A stretch of DNA of 64,000 bases from Claveliimonas bilis (GCF_020892095.1 NZ_AP024845.1:1302001-1366000); one strand, 5' to 3'. Positions 10,741 through 18,532 are shown, counted from the first letter of the stretch. Notes: generated by a model not told the origin, from the sequence alone. A program made the numbers and translations.

Positions 10741-11363
10741 AAATAATTCTCCTTGTAGCTTATTTTGCGCAGCATTTCTTTCCATTGATCAAATTCTCTT
10801 AGCATATCCTCAAAAGAAACCGGAAGATTCATTCGCCGCTTCTCCAAGAGATATCCTTCCGAGAGCCAGATTAGCATTTGATAGATCTTCTTTGGATCAA
10901 CAGTTTCTTTAAATGGTGTAAAATCAATCTTCTGAAAATACGTATCGAAACCGGCTGCCATCCTTTCACTTACATATCTGTTGGAAGCGTTCTCCACTCT
11001 ATCACATGCTGATAAAAAGCATTCAAAACAGAAATCTGTAATAAAGGGGTATTGTATCACAATATCCGCTTTCACCTTTGCGCCATATTCCAAAAGCTGA
11101 AAGAAATCTGTTATTCCGGAAAATTCCTTTTCGTCTATCGCCTTCTGCATTAAACCTTCACAAAATTCACATAAGTATAAATAGAACTTCTCTTTGTTTT
11201 TGAAATAATAAAATAGCAATCCCTTAGATATCCCGGCTTTATGAGCTATATCCTCTGTATTTGCATTTTTATATCCGCATTTCCCAAATAATTCCAATCC
11301 GGCATTGATAATTTTCAATTGCTTTTCTTCTGGAAGCTCTGAAAATTTTCCGTAGTTATCCAT
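10737..11363 (-). CDS. TetR family repressor, first gene of the ABC exporter operon
   Basis: 208 residues. The N-terminal helix-turn-helix is typical (ANTEDIAHKAGISKGLLFYY, then FKNKEKFYLYL), followed by a helical ligand-binding part. It leads the operon, so it probably represses its own promoter and the downstream ATPase and permease until a ligand binds. Confidence 0.9.
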   Translation of the reverse strand: MDNYGKFSELPEEKQLKIINAGLELFGKCGYKNANTEDIAHKAGISKGLLFYYFKNKEKFYLYLCEFCEGLMQKAIDEKEFSGITDFFQLLEYGAKVKADIVIQYPFITDFCFECFLSACDRVENASNRYVSERMAAGFDTYFQKIDFTPFKETVDPKKIYQMLIWLSEGYLLEKRRMNLPVSFEDMLREFDQWKEMLRKISYKENYL

Positions 11364-11400
11364 ACTTCTGCTCCTTTACCGGCCATATTTTCTTTATATC

Positions 11401-11442
11401 GTCAACTCATTTTTATTGTAATTCATTGACTATTTTTTTCAA
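11401..11442 (-). promoter_or_regulatory. Promoter and likely operator of the TetR/ABC operon
   Basis: Minus strand TTGAAA (11442-11437), 16 bases, TACAAT (11420-11415). The half-sites GTCAA (11401-11405) and TTGAC (11426-11430) form an inverted pair lying over and just after the -10 box, a reasonable place for repressor binding. GTCAA/TTGAC half-sites also occur in the operator of the other TetR gene at 17.7 kb. Confidence 0.55.
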
Positions 11443-11511
11443 CCCCTCCTGTCACCTCTTTATAGTCATCTTTCCAAATATTCCATGAGATAAGCAGCAG
11501 TTTAGGAAATC

Positions 11512-11585
11512 TTAAACCCGGCTTAAGAATATTTCGTTTTCTTTTATTTTCTCCTCATACTTTTGACATATTTTCCCTTTATAAT
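11512..11585 (+). promoter_or_regulatory. Promoter of small RNA copy B with paired TTAA boxes
   Basis: TTAA at 11512 and 11523 (11 bp apart), GTTTTCTTTTA at 11536, TTGACA at 11563 and TATAAT at 11580-11585. Spacing to the -10 box is identical to copies A and C. Confidence 0.68.
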
Positions 11586-11591
11586 AAGAGT

Positions 11592-11750
11592 CAGATAGTT
11601 GAAGAACACATCAACTATCTCCCCCTCATAAAGTAACGCGTCAGGATCCGCAATCTCCCGACGCCATACTTTACTCTCTCATTCCTTTAGATAACTATAA
11701 CGACAACGAAAACCCACCGGCCGAAAGGTCAGTGGGTTTTCGCTGTCTGT
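11592..11750 (+). ncRNA. Small RNA, copy B of a three-member family
   Basis: Same plan as copy A: 5' hairpin AGATAGTTGA/TCAACTATCT (11593-11620), single-stranded CCCCCTCA, outer stem TAAAGT/ACTTTA with an inner GCGTC/GACGC hairpin (11629-11673), conserved CTCTCATTCCTTTAG and ATAACTATAAC, then a terminator-like hairpin CGAAAACCCAC/GTGGGTTTTCG (11707-11742). The 3' strand AACTAT could also pair with ATAGTT of the 5' hairpin, allowing two folds. Confidence 0.74.
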
Positions 11751-11792
11751 ATCCCATTTCTTTTTATATTAACATAATTTTTCTATTTTTAG

Positions 11793-11821
11793 TTGTCATA
11801 ATCTATTTCGTCTGATAAAAT
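11793..11821 (+). promoter_or_regulatory. Probable promoter of the holin-like toxin
   Basis: TTGTCA (11793-11798), 17 bases, TAAAAT (11816-11821). A second possible -10 box, CATAAT at 11840-11845, sits 11 bp before the GGGAACC repeat, the same distance as in the antisense promoter. Which one is used is not clear. Confidence 0.45.
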
Positions 11822-11913
11822 AGGATCATATAAACTCTACATAATGTATTTACCCAGGGAACCGATGGGGCGATATGTAGCCACCTACTCATAAGAGAAA
11901 GGGGCTGGTGCTT

Positions 11914-12009
11914 ATGTACGTAACATACAGCGATTTATTTACTTTTGTTATTATGCTGGTTGCTGTTATCACCTTTGTTATGACCGTCAATAAGCATAAC
12001 AAAAAATAA
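11914..12009 (+). CDS. Holin-like type I toxin peptide
   Basis: 31 residues: MYVTYSDLFTFVIMLVAVIT followed by FVMTVNKHNKK, one membrane helix and a Lys/His-rich tail. This matches the small putative holin-like toxin (Hol_Tox) family of Firmicutes. AAAGGGG lies 9 bases before ATG 11914; GTG 11908 is an alternative start adding two residues. The stop lies inside a bidirectional terminator. Such peptides insert into the cell's own membrane when not silenced by the antisense RNA. Confidence 0.78.
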   Translation: MYVTYSDLFTFVIMLVAVITFVMTVNKHNKK

Positions 12010-12041
12010 CGCCCTCACCCGGAAAAGTGTAGCGTTATTTT
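12003..12041. terminator. Bidirectional terminator shared by toxin and antitoxin RNAs
   Basis: AAAATAACGC (12003-12012) pairs perfectly with GCGTTATTTT (12032-12041), leaving a T run on each strand. Convergent toxin and antitoxin RNAs ending at one shared hairpin is the plan of the par/fst and related type I loci. Confidence 0.8.
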
Positions 12042-12096
12042 ATGAAACATAATTACCGAGGTGGCTAGATTTCAGCTAGCTATCGGTTCCCTTGTT
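12003..12096 (-). ncRNA. Antisense antitoxin RNA of the holin-like toxin locus
   Basis: From the strong minus-strand promoter at 12130-12103, transcription should begin near 12096 and end at the shared hairpin, giving an RNA of about 94 bases that overlaps the 3' end of the toxin message. It starts with GGGAACCGAT, the same motif as the toxin RNA. No open frame. Role inferred from position. Confidence 0.6.
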
Positions 12097-12102
12097 AAGT
12101 GT

Positions 12103-12130
12103 ATTATATCAAAAATAATCAAAATGTCAA
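12103..12130 (-). promoter_or_regulatory. Promoter of the antitoxin RNA
   Basis: Consensus TTGACA (12130-12125), 16 bases, consensus TATAAT (12108-12103). Stronger than the toxin promoter, as expected when the unstable antisense RNA must be in excess. Confidence 0.8.
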
Positions 12131-12204
12131 CCACTCAAAAAGAATCCCAAGGATGAGTCACACAAGACTTCCTTTTTCACCGAAAATACAAAATCAATAC
12201 TTTC

Positions 12205-12278
12205 TTAATTCGGAGTTAAGAAATTTTCGTTTTCTTTTAGGATTCTATCATACTTTTGACACATTTATTCTTTATACT
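12205..12278 (+). promoter_or_regulatory. Promoter of small RNA copy C with paired TTAA boxes
   Basis: TTAA at 12205 and 12216 (11 bp apart), GTTTTCTTTTA at 12229, TTGACA at 12256 and TATACT at 12273-12278, all at the same distances as in copies A and B. Confidence 0.68.
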
Positions 12279-12284
12279 ATGAAT

Positions 12285-12435
12285 CAGATAGTTGATAACA
12301 ACTATCTTTCCCCCTCACAAAGTAACGCGCCAGACTTTGCAACTTCTGGCGTCACACTTTACTCTCATTCCTTTAGATAACTATAACAACAACGAAACCC
12401 GTTAGCCTTTAAGGTTAACGGGTTTTCGCTGTCTG
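12285..12435 (+). ncRNA. Small RNA, copy C of a three-member family
   Basis: 5' hairpin AGATAGTTG/CAACTATCT with a short ATAA loop (12286-12307), then TTCCCCCTCA, outer AAAGT/ACTTT and inner CGCCAGA/TCTGGCG hairpin (12319-12360), the conserved CTCTCATTCCTTTAG and ATAACTATAAC segment, and a terminator-like hairpin at 12393-12428. Closest to copy B; the two flank the toxin locus and may come from a local duplication. Confidence 0.74.
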
Positions 12436-12661
12436 CTCCTTTTCTTACCAGAGAGTTCCAATAATCACTACCGAATGCAGAACTTGCATCCGTAAAGGTG
12501 TACCGCATCAGCAAGGTCTGACAATCTGAGAATTGCAAATTCACGGTCAATCACAACACTTGGAGATCCCGTTGTCAAATGTTGGTCCAGATAACAGGCC
12601 TTTATAACTCCGGATCAATCTGGGCTTTCATTTCTTTTGTTTGTCCACTGGCCAGATCTAC
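12436..12661. other. Short stretch without recognisable features
   Basis: Between small RNA copy C and the AraC remnant. Frames are open only by chance, and no ribosome site, hairpin or promoter stands out. It may contain further decayed sequence of the AraC gene. Confidence 0.5.
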
Positions 12662-12859
12662 AAACTGATCCTGGACATCTTCCATATGGAACTGCGCATA
12701 GAACGGGCAAAAATCCTGCTTTCATCGACAAAATATCAAGTTCAGGAAATTGCTGAAAAAATCGGAATAGAAAAACCAAACAACTTCCGGCAGGCATTCA
12801 AACACGCAACCGGAATGTCCCCCTCGCAGTTTCGCCGAAAAACACCGGAACATTTATAA
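12662..12859 (+). pseudogene. AraC-family regulator remnant (C-terminal DNA-binding half only)
   Basis: The frame keeps about 65 residues of an AraC-type DNA-binding domain: RIERAKILLSSTKYQVQEIA, then EKIGIEKPNNFRQAFKHATG and MSPSQFRRK. These are the second helix-turn-helix and the linker helix. The first helix-turn-helix and the sensor domain are missing and no ribosome site precedes the fragment, so it is read as a decayed gene. Confidence 0.7.
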
Positions 12860-12889
12860 AACTGCCGGAAGCTGTTCCCTTTGATCCGT

Positions 12890-15532
12890 CTATTCAATTC
12901 CTTCCGTTTCAATAACAAATTTTACTGTTCCATCCATAGAAGAATCTTTTCCGCTAAATGTATCATAACGGCACGTTTCAGAAGACAAAGCCTCCAGGCG
13001 GTCCAACACTCCCTGCAATTCTTCTTTTACTGCTTTCTGGATCCGGGACGTTCCTTCTTCCTCCAACTGTGCCATACCCGCTGAAAGAGCTCCGGCACCA
13101 GACTGGAGCCGGGAGATCCCTCCTTTCACCTGTGCACTTCCCAACTGTAGAGAGCTCCCTCCCTTGGTCAACTCTTTTGTTCCTGATGCAAGAGAGAACG
13201 CTCCGTTTCTTAATGAACCGCTTCTTCCAGAAAGACCGGCACTTCCTTGCGCCATCTGTGTTCCCAGAGTATCCAATCCGGCTGCCAATCTATTCGTTCC
13301 TCCTGACATGGTCTCTATCCCAGCTGCAATGGAAGGACTGCTGTTTTTTATCTGATCTGCTCCATTTCGTAAGCTGTCATTAAAACCGTTCAACTTGTCA
13401 AATCCATCCAGAAGACTGTCAATTCCTTGCGAGGCCTCTCCCAGTTCTTCTGATGAATCCTTTAATTGTTCCATTTCTCCTGACAAACTTTCTACTGCTC
13501 CGTTCAGCCCACGCATGCCTTTCTCTAAAGTTTCCACCCGGCTCCCCAGATCTTTCAGATCTTCTTCGGGAAGCTGCTCTTTTACACTGCTGATCTCATC
13601 AAGTCCCCCCTTAAGATCCTCCATCTCTCCCGGAAGCTTTCCTGCGGCCGTTTCAAAAGTATTTAGGTCAGATTCGATACTGCCAATTGTTTTCGAAATT
13701 CCCGAGATATCTATCTGTGAAAAGTCCGGTTCCTGAACAGTGTTCAAGTTCTCCATTCCACTTAAGTTCTCTGCCGCATTCTTCGCATGATCAAGGTCAG
13801 TGATCACCTGACGGACCTCTTCCGCGGTTCCGTCCTGTCCTTCCTGCTCCAGGCAATTGGCCTCCTGTTCCAACTTACCTATCGTGGTCTCGATGGAAGA
13901 AACGCTCTGCTCCGCCGCATTTTTCGCACTGGCAATTTTTTCATTATTCAATGCTACCGTATTGTTGATCTGTCTGACCTGGTCTATACAATCCGCTTCC
14001 AAACAGGACAGCTGCGAATCCATTGTTTCAAGCTGCCCGGAAATATCTTCCAACGCAGCCGCAATATTTTCCGCCGGATATATCATCTCTTCCTGCAGTT
14101 CTGTTTCCAGTCCTTCTGAAGCATTCGCCAGCTCACGGCTTGCTTTTATCATATGATCCACTTGAATCAGTAGATTGTTTACTGCATCTTCAGAGAGTAC
14201 TTCCCGAAGTCTGCCGGTTTCTTTTGCAAGTTCCTCTGATGCTGCCAGGATATCTTCACCGGAACTTCCCTCTCCATCCACACTGGCAGCAAGCTGTGCC
14301 GCTGCTGTCTTTACTTGTTCAAGTCCATCTCCCAGCTTCGAAAGATTTTCCGCCCTTTCCGAAAGCTGCTGTTCTCCCTTTATATAGGCGGTCACTCCTT
14401 CAGCCAACGCGTCCGCGCCTTCTGTATACTCCCGGGCCCCCAGTGCAATTGTATTAACCCCATTGACATATTCCGTCACTGTCCCGGACAACTCGCCATT
14501 TACTCCCAGGTACTTTTGAATACTGCCATTCAGCACATCCACGCCTTCTGTATATTGATCTACACCAAGTGCAAGCGCTCCGGCCCCTTCATCTAAAATC
14601 TCAATTCCACTTTTAAGTGCCTGAATCCCCTCGTCAAACTCTTCATAACTGCTTCCGAGAGTATCTGCCCCGGCGGAGAGCTGCCGGGAACCGTCTGTAA
14701 GTTCCAGGGCTGCATTTTCCAGTTCATCTATCGAAGCCTGCAGGGAATCAAAATCTGTAATGTCCTCGGTGTGAATATCCTCCAAAAGGTCTGTCAATCC
14801 TATTGTAAAAGCAGGCGACATAGAAAAGTCTTCCACATCTGCGGAAATATTCAAAGTCTCCGGGATCGTAAGTGCCAAATCCTCGGCTTCTTTCATCTCA
14901 AGATCCAGGCTCTCCTTAAGTCCCGGCATAGCAAATCCAATTACAATATTCCGGTTTCCATCATTGATCACCTTTCCATTATCGATTACCACATTAGAAA
15001 ATGTTTCATTCGGAAGAACAAGCCCTGTCATCATAACGAAGGGACTATATACCTCCTCTTCTTTTCCATTTACAGAAACTTTTCGTTTTTCATAATTCCT
15101 GTAATCGATCCGTATTTCCAGGTGTCCGTTTTTTCCTTTTAATTCTTCCGGCTTCATCTCTTTCCCGTCCAGATAATATGTCAATTCTACAGAAACCGGA
15201 AGATCCTGTTTTGCTGTTCCCTGATAGTAAATATCTTCTCCTTCCGCATTCCATACTATCTCACTTCCGTTTTTTGTAAATGTTTCTTCTCCTTTTACAT
15301 TTTTCACCTCATCCAAAGAACTGACATCCGAAAGGCTTCCTGAGTTCTCGATTCCCTTAAGCCAGTCTGATACGGTCACTTTTGTCTGTTTTCCACTGGC
15401 GTCTGCATTGACATATACTGTTTCATCCTTACTGATCTCACTTTCTGCCGCTGCGTTGACCGGCATCACACACATCACCGCCGACATTCCTGCCGCAATG
15501 GAAACTGCCACTTTTTTTCTGTTTCTGTTCAT
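12890..15532 (-). CDS. Secreted xxxLxxG heptad-repeat protein, partner of the MMPL exporter
   Basis: 880 residues with a signal peptide (basic MNRNRKK, hydrophobic core, cleavage near VNAAAES). Much of the rest is built from the xxxLxxG heptad repeats also found in YhgE/Pip-type proteins (LSAGADTLGSSYEEFDEGI, ALALGVDQYTEGVDVLNGSI), alternating with long coiled-coil helices. The end reads RYDTFSGKDSSMDGTVKFVI; no membrane anchor follows. It begins 6 bp after the MMPL gene in the same direction. Probably an extracytoplasmic scaffold working with that transporter; the exact role is unknown. Confidence 0.8.
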   Translation of the reverse strand: MNRNRKKVAVSIAAGMSAVMCVMPVNAAAESEISKDETVYVNADASGKQTKVTVSDWLKGIENSGSLSDVSSLDEVKNVKGEETFTKNGSEIVWNAEGEDIYYQGTAKQDLPVSVELTYYLDGKEMKPEELKGKNGHLEIRIDYRNYEKRKVSVNGKEEEVYSPFVMMTGLVLPNETFSNVVIDNGKVINDGNRNIVIGFAMPGLKESLDLEMKEAEDLALTIPETLNISADVEDFSMSPAFTIGLTDLLEDIHTEDITDFDSLQASIDELENAALELTDGSRQLSAGADTLGSSYEEFDEGIQALKSGIEILDEGAGALALGVDQYTEGVDVLNGSIQKYLGVNGELSGTVTEYVNGVNTIALGAREYTEGADALAEGVTAYIKGEQQLSERAENLSKLGDGLEQVKTAAAQLAASVDGEGSSGEDILAASEELAKETGRLREVLSEDAVNNLLIQVDHMIKASRELANASEGLETELQEEMIYPAENIAAALEDISGQLETMDSQLSCLEADCIDQVRQINNTVALNNEKIASAKNAAEQSVSSIETTIGKLEQEANCLEQEGQDGTAEEVRQVITDLDHAKNAAENLSGMENLNTVQEPDFSQIDISGISKTIGSIESDLNTFETAAGKLPGEMEDLKGGLDEISSVKEQLPEEDLKDLGSRVETLEKGMRGLNGAVESLSGEMEQLKDSSEELGEASQGIDSLLDGFDKLNGFNDSLRNGADQIKNSSPSIAAGIETMSGGTNRLAAGLDTLGTQMAQGSAGLSGRSGSLRNGAFSLASGTKELTKGGSSLQLGSAQVKGGISRLQSGAGALSAGMAQLEEEGTSRIQKAVKEELQGVLDRLEALSSETCRYDTFSGKDSSMDGTVKFVIETEGIE

Positions 15533-15538
15533 ATGAAT

Positions 15539-17632
15539 CTACATCCTTTCTATACAATATTTCTTATCCTCTATGGCAAACCCGACTGATGTCTTACAGA
15601 TTACTTTATCAAATATCATAAACATTGCCGGAAGCAGCAAAATCACTACACACATACTGATTAGAGCTCCCCTCGCCAGAAGCGTACATATTGAGCCGAT
15701 CATATCTACATTAGAATAAATCGCAACTCCGAAGGTAGCCGCAAAAAAACTGAACCCGCTGCTGACTATGGATACCATACTGACTCTGTGCGCTATATCA
15801 ATGGCTTCTTTCTTAGTCCGTCCCCTCTGTCGTTCCTTCTGGTATCGGCTCGTCATGAGAATCGCATAATCCACTGTCGCGCCAAGCTGTATTGTTCCGA
15901 TCACAATGCTTGCTACAAAAGGCAGGCTGATGCCCTGATAATATGGAATTGCCATATTGACAGCAATTGCAAATTCAATTACAGCTACAAGAATAACCGG
16001 GATTGAAATAGATTTGAACGTCAGCATAATGATCAGAAAAATTGCCGCGACAGACACAGTATTTACCATTTTGAGATCCACATCTGTCACATCCTGAAGA
16101 TCTTTCATCAGCGGCGCCTCACCAATCACCATAATATTTTCGTCATATGACTTTACAATGGTATCAATCCGGGCAATCTGAGCATTGACTTTATCTGTCG
16201 CGGAACCGTATTCCGAACATACAAACGCCAGCTCGCAGTGTTCACTTTTTAACATTTCTCTGATTTCCTGTGGAATCATAGAGTCTGGCACAGAAGGCCC
16301 GATCAGTGAATTTTGACAAAGAGTCCATTTCACCCCTTCTACCTCTCCAACTTCTTCCAGCATTTTCTGCTTCTTCACCTCATCCATATCTTTATCCATA
16401 AGAATCAGATGCATATTTGCCATGTCAAAATCTTCTGATAATTTTTCATTGGCAACATTGCTGGGAAGGGATGCCGGCAGTGACTGTGCAATATTATAAT
16501 AGATATGAGTATTGCTGTTTCCGTAAATCGCCGGAGCGAGCAGCAATAGAAACAACACGATCCACGCTTTGTAATGCTTTGTGATAAATCCGGAAAAATG
16601 ATCCATACTGGGAATCAAAAGTTTGTGGGAAGTCTTTTCGATTCCTCTGTCGAATGTAAGGATCAGCGCCGGAAGCACTGTAACACAACAGATCACTCCC
16701 ATAATGACGCCTTTCCCCATGACAATCCCCAGATCCCTCCCCAGGGCAAACGTCATAAAACAAAGCGCAGCAAATCCGGCAATCGTTGTTACAGAACTTG
16801 CCATTACAGATTTAAAGGTATTGGCAATGGCATGCCCCATGGCACGCTCTTTTTCTCCCGGGAATCTTCTTTTATTTTCCTCATAACTGTTTAACAGGAA
16901 AATAGAATAATCCATCGTGACCCCAAGCTGCAGTATTGCTGTCAAGGATTGTGTGACATAGGAGATTTCTCCCAAAAAAATATTGGTTCCCATATTATAA
17001 AGAACTGCAAAACCAATACTTACCAGAAACAGCACCGGCACCAGGAAGGACGCTGATGTCAGCTCCAGCACTAAAAGGCACAAAAGTACTGCAATTACCA
17101 CATAGACCGGAAGCTCCTGAAGGCACAGGTTTTTAATATCTGTGACCACTCCCGTCATACCGCTGATAAAGCACCGTTTATCTGCAATTTCCCTCATCTG
17201 TGTGATTGCATCCATAGCCTCGTCCGAAGAGGTAGTATTGTCAAAAAGCGCCAGCATCATCGTTGCATCTCCCCGAAAAAATGTTTCCCTCATCTCTTCA
17301 GGAACCATTTCCACCGGAAAGCTAAGATCTGCGGCGTCATCATACCACAGCACATCTTTTACATGAGGAACTTTGCTGAATTTTTCTTCCATCTTCTGTA
17401 CATCTTTCAATTCCATATCTTCTACAACCACCATAGAAAATGCACCCATCCCGTATTCATCTACGAGAATGTCCTGCCCTTTGACAGTTTCCAGGTGTTC
17501 CGGAAGATAGCTAAGCAGATCATAATTCACCCGGGTCATTCCCATCCCGACCACAGCAGGAATTGCCAGAAGCACTCCCAAAAGTAGAATAAGTTTTCTG
17601 TGTCTAGCAATCCATTTGCCGACTTTCACCAC
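15539..17632 (-). CDS. MMPL/RND-family exporter
   Basis: About 697 residues with two repeated halves, each with one helix, a large outer loop and five more helices (for example VYVVIAVLLCLLVLELTSAS and TVSVAAIFLIIMLTFKSISI). Motifs LGVTMDYSIFLLNSYEENK and LGATVDYAILMTSRYQKER are typical of MMPL proteins. A TTG nine bases upstream touches the AAGGGG ribosome site, so GTG 17632 is the better start. Likely moves lipids or hydrophobic compounds; the divergent TetR gene and shared operators suggest induction by a ligand. Confidence 0.87.
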   Translation of the reverse strand: MVKVGKWIARHRKLILLLGVLLAIPAVVGMGMTRVNYDLLSYLPEHLETVKGQDILVDEYGMGAFSMVVVEDMELKDVQKMEEKFSKVPHVKDVLWYDDAADLSFPVEMVPEEMRETFFRGDATMMLALFDNTTSSDEAMDAITQMREIADKRCFISGMTGVVTDIKNLCLQELPVYVVIAVLLCLLVLELTSASFLVPVLFLVSIGFAVLYNMGTNIFLGEISYVTQSLTAILQLGVTMDYSIFLLNSYEENKRRFPGEKERAMGHAIANTFKSVMASSVTTIAGFAALCFMTFALGRDLGIVMGKGVIMGVICCVTVLPALILTFDRGIEKTSHKLLIPSMDHFSGFITKHYKAWIVLFLLLLAPAIYGNSNTHIYYNIAQSLPASLPSNVANEKLSEDFDMANMHLILMDKDMDEVKKQKMLEEVGEVEGVKWTLCQNSLIGPSVPDSMIPQEIREMLKSEHCELAFVCSEYGSATDKVNAQIARIDTIVKSYDENIMVIGEAPLMKDLQDVTDVDLKMVNTVSVAAIFLIIMLTFKSISIPVILVAVIEFAIAVNMAIPYYQGISLPFVASIVIGTIQLGATVDYAILMTSRYQKERQRGRTKKEAIDIAHRVSMVSIVSSGFSFFAATFGVAIYSNVDMIGSICTLLARGALISMCVVILLLPAMFMIFDKVICKTSVGFAIEDKKYCIERM

Positions 17633-17719
17633 CAGTATCAACCCCTTTTCCTATTTAACTTTTCGTTTCACTGCATATTTTTCTAAAGCAGCTTATTTTG
17701 TACAGCTGTCACAGCCCTA

Positions 17720-17748
17720 AGTATAATTAAAAAATGACTAATAGTCAA
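17720..17748 (-). promoter_or_regulatory. Promoter of the MMPL operon overlapping a TetR operator
   Basis: Minus strand TTGACT (17748-17743), 17 bases, TATACT (17725-17720). The -35 box lies in the perfect palindrome TGACTAATAGTCA (17735-17747), so a repressor bound there would block RNA polymerase. Confidence 0.75.
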
Positions 17749-17775
17749 TATTTTCGAGCTAAAAAATGAATTTTG

Positions 17776-17812
17776 GTCATTTATTGACTTTCCTGCGCTT
17801 TTCTTACATAAT
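17776..17812 (+). promoter_or_regulatory. Promoter of the TetR gene overlapping a second operator
   Basis: TTGACT (17784-17789), 17 bases, CATAAT (17807-17812). The -35 box is part of GTCATTTATTGAC (about 17777-17788), a GTCA/TGAC element facing the MMPL operator. This suggests that one repressor controls both directions. Confidence 0.7.
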
Positions 17813-17891
17813 ATAAGTAACACTTCAGACAGATCAGCGCGGCACTGATTCCGCAGGGCTGTTTGAGACAACAAAGGATTGAGGTACACAA

Positions 17892-18506
17892 ATGGGTAAA
17901 ATTGATGATAATAAAAAGAGAAAAAAAGATGCTCTGCTCTCCTCGGCTTTCCAACTATTTACAGAAAAAGGCTTTTCCAAAACAACCATATCGGATATTG
18001 TCAACCATGCCGGACTCGCGAAAGGTACTTTCTACCTGTATTTTGAGGACAAATATGACCTCAGAAACCGGGTCATTGCCTACAAAGCCGGGCAGTTATT
18101 CGACAATGCCTGCCAGGAACTTGAAAAAAACAGTATAAATAGCTTCGAAGAAGAACTTCTGTTTATTACAGACTATATCATTGATTGTTTCTGCCGCCAG
18201 CATTCCCTGATGGAATTTGTTGCCAAAAATTTATCATGGGGTATTTTCAAACACACTTTTTCCAGCACAGAATTTATGGCATCTCAGGACTTCTATGATC
18301 ATTATCTGCAGTCCATGGAAAAGTATCATATAAAATGTAAATCTCCTGAGCTGATGCTTTTTACCATAATCGAGCTGATCGGAGCTACAAGTTATAACTG
18401 CATCCTCCACAATCAACCTGTGTCCATTGAGGAGTACCTCCCCTATTTACATGAAACGCTCCGACATATTATTATCGTATATACAGACGAGACGCCTTCC
18501 GCCTGA
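17892..18506 (+). CDS. TetR family regulator divergent from the MMPL operon
   Basis: 204 residues from ATG 17892 with GAGG 7 bases upstream. The helix-turn-helix reads FSKTTISDIVNHAGLAKGTF, then YLYFEDKYDLRNRV. The C-terminal part is helical and is assumed to bind the inducer. Paired operators over both -35 boxes support autoregulation and repression of the exporter genes. A terminator follows the stop. Confidence 0.9.
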   Translation: MGKIDDNKKRKKDALLSSAFQLFTEKGFSKTTISDIVNHAGLAKGTFYLYFEDKYDLRNRVIAYKAGQLFDNACQELEKNSINSFEEELLFITDYIIDCFCRQHSLMEFVAKNLSWGIFKHTFSSTEFMASQDFYDHYLQSMEKYHIKCKSPELMLFTIIELIGATSYNCILHNQPVSIEEYLPYLHETLRHIIIVYTDETPSA

Positions 18507-18532
18507 TGTACTTATCAAAGGCAAAAAAATAA

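Larger units (their letters stand above)
11857..12091. repeat. Inverted repeats framing the toxin locus
   Basis: GGGAACCGAT (11857-11866) is repeated inverted at 12082-12091, and AGCCACCT (11879-11886) inverted at 12059-12066. The sense and antisense RNAs therefore carry the same 5' motif, and a long sense transcript could pair its two ends. Comparable end-pairing controls translation in several type I toxin systems. Confidence 0.75.

Noticed and set aside
8324-12375. Short minus-strand frames starting MRVK in each small RNA copy
   Set aside because: AAAGGAATGAG looks like a start site, but the encoded 17-21 residues share nothing after MRVK, and the terminator of copy A points to plus-strand transcription.
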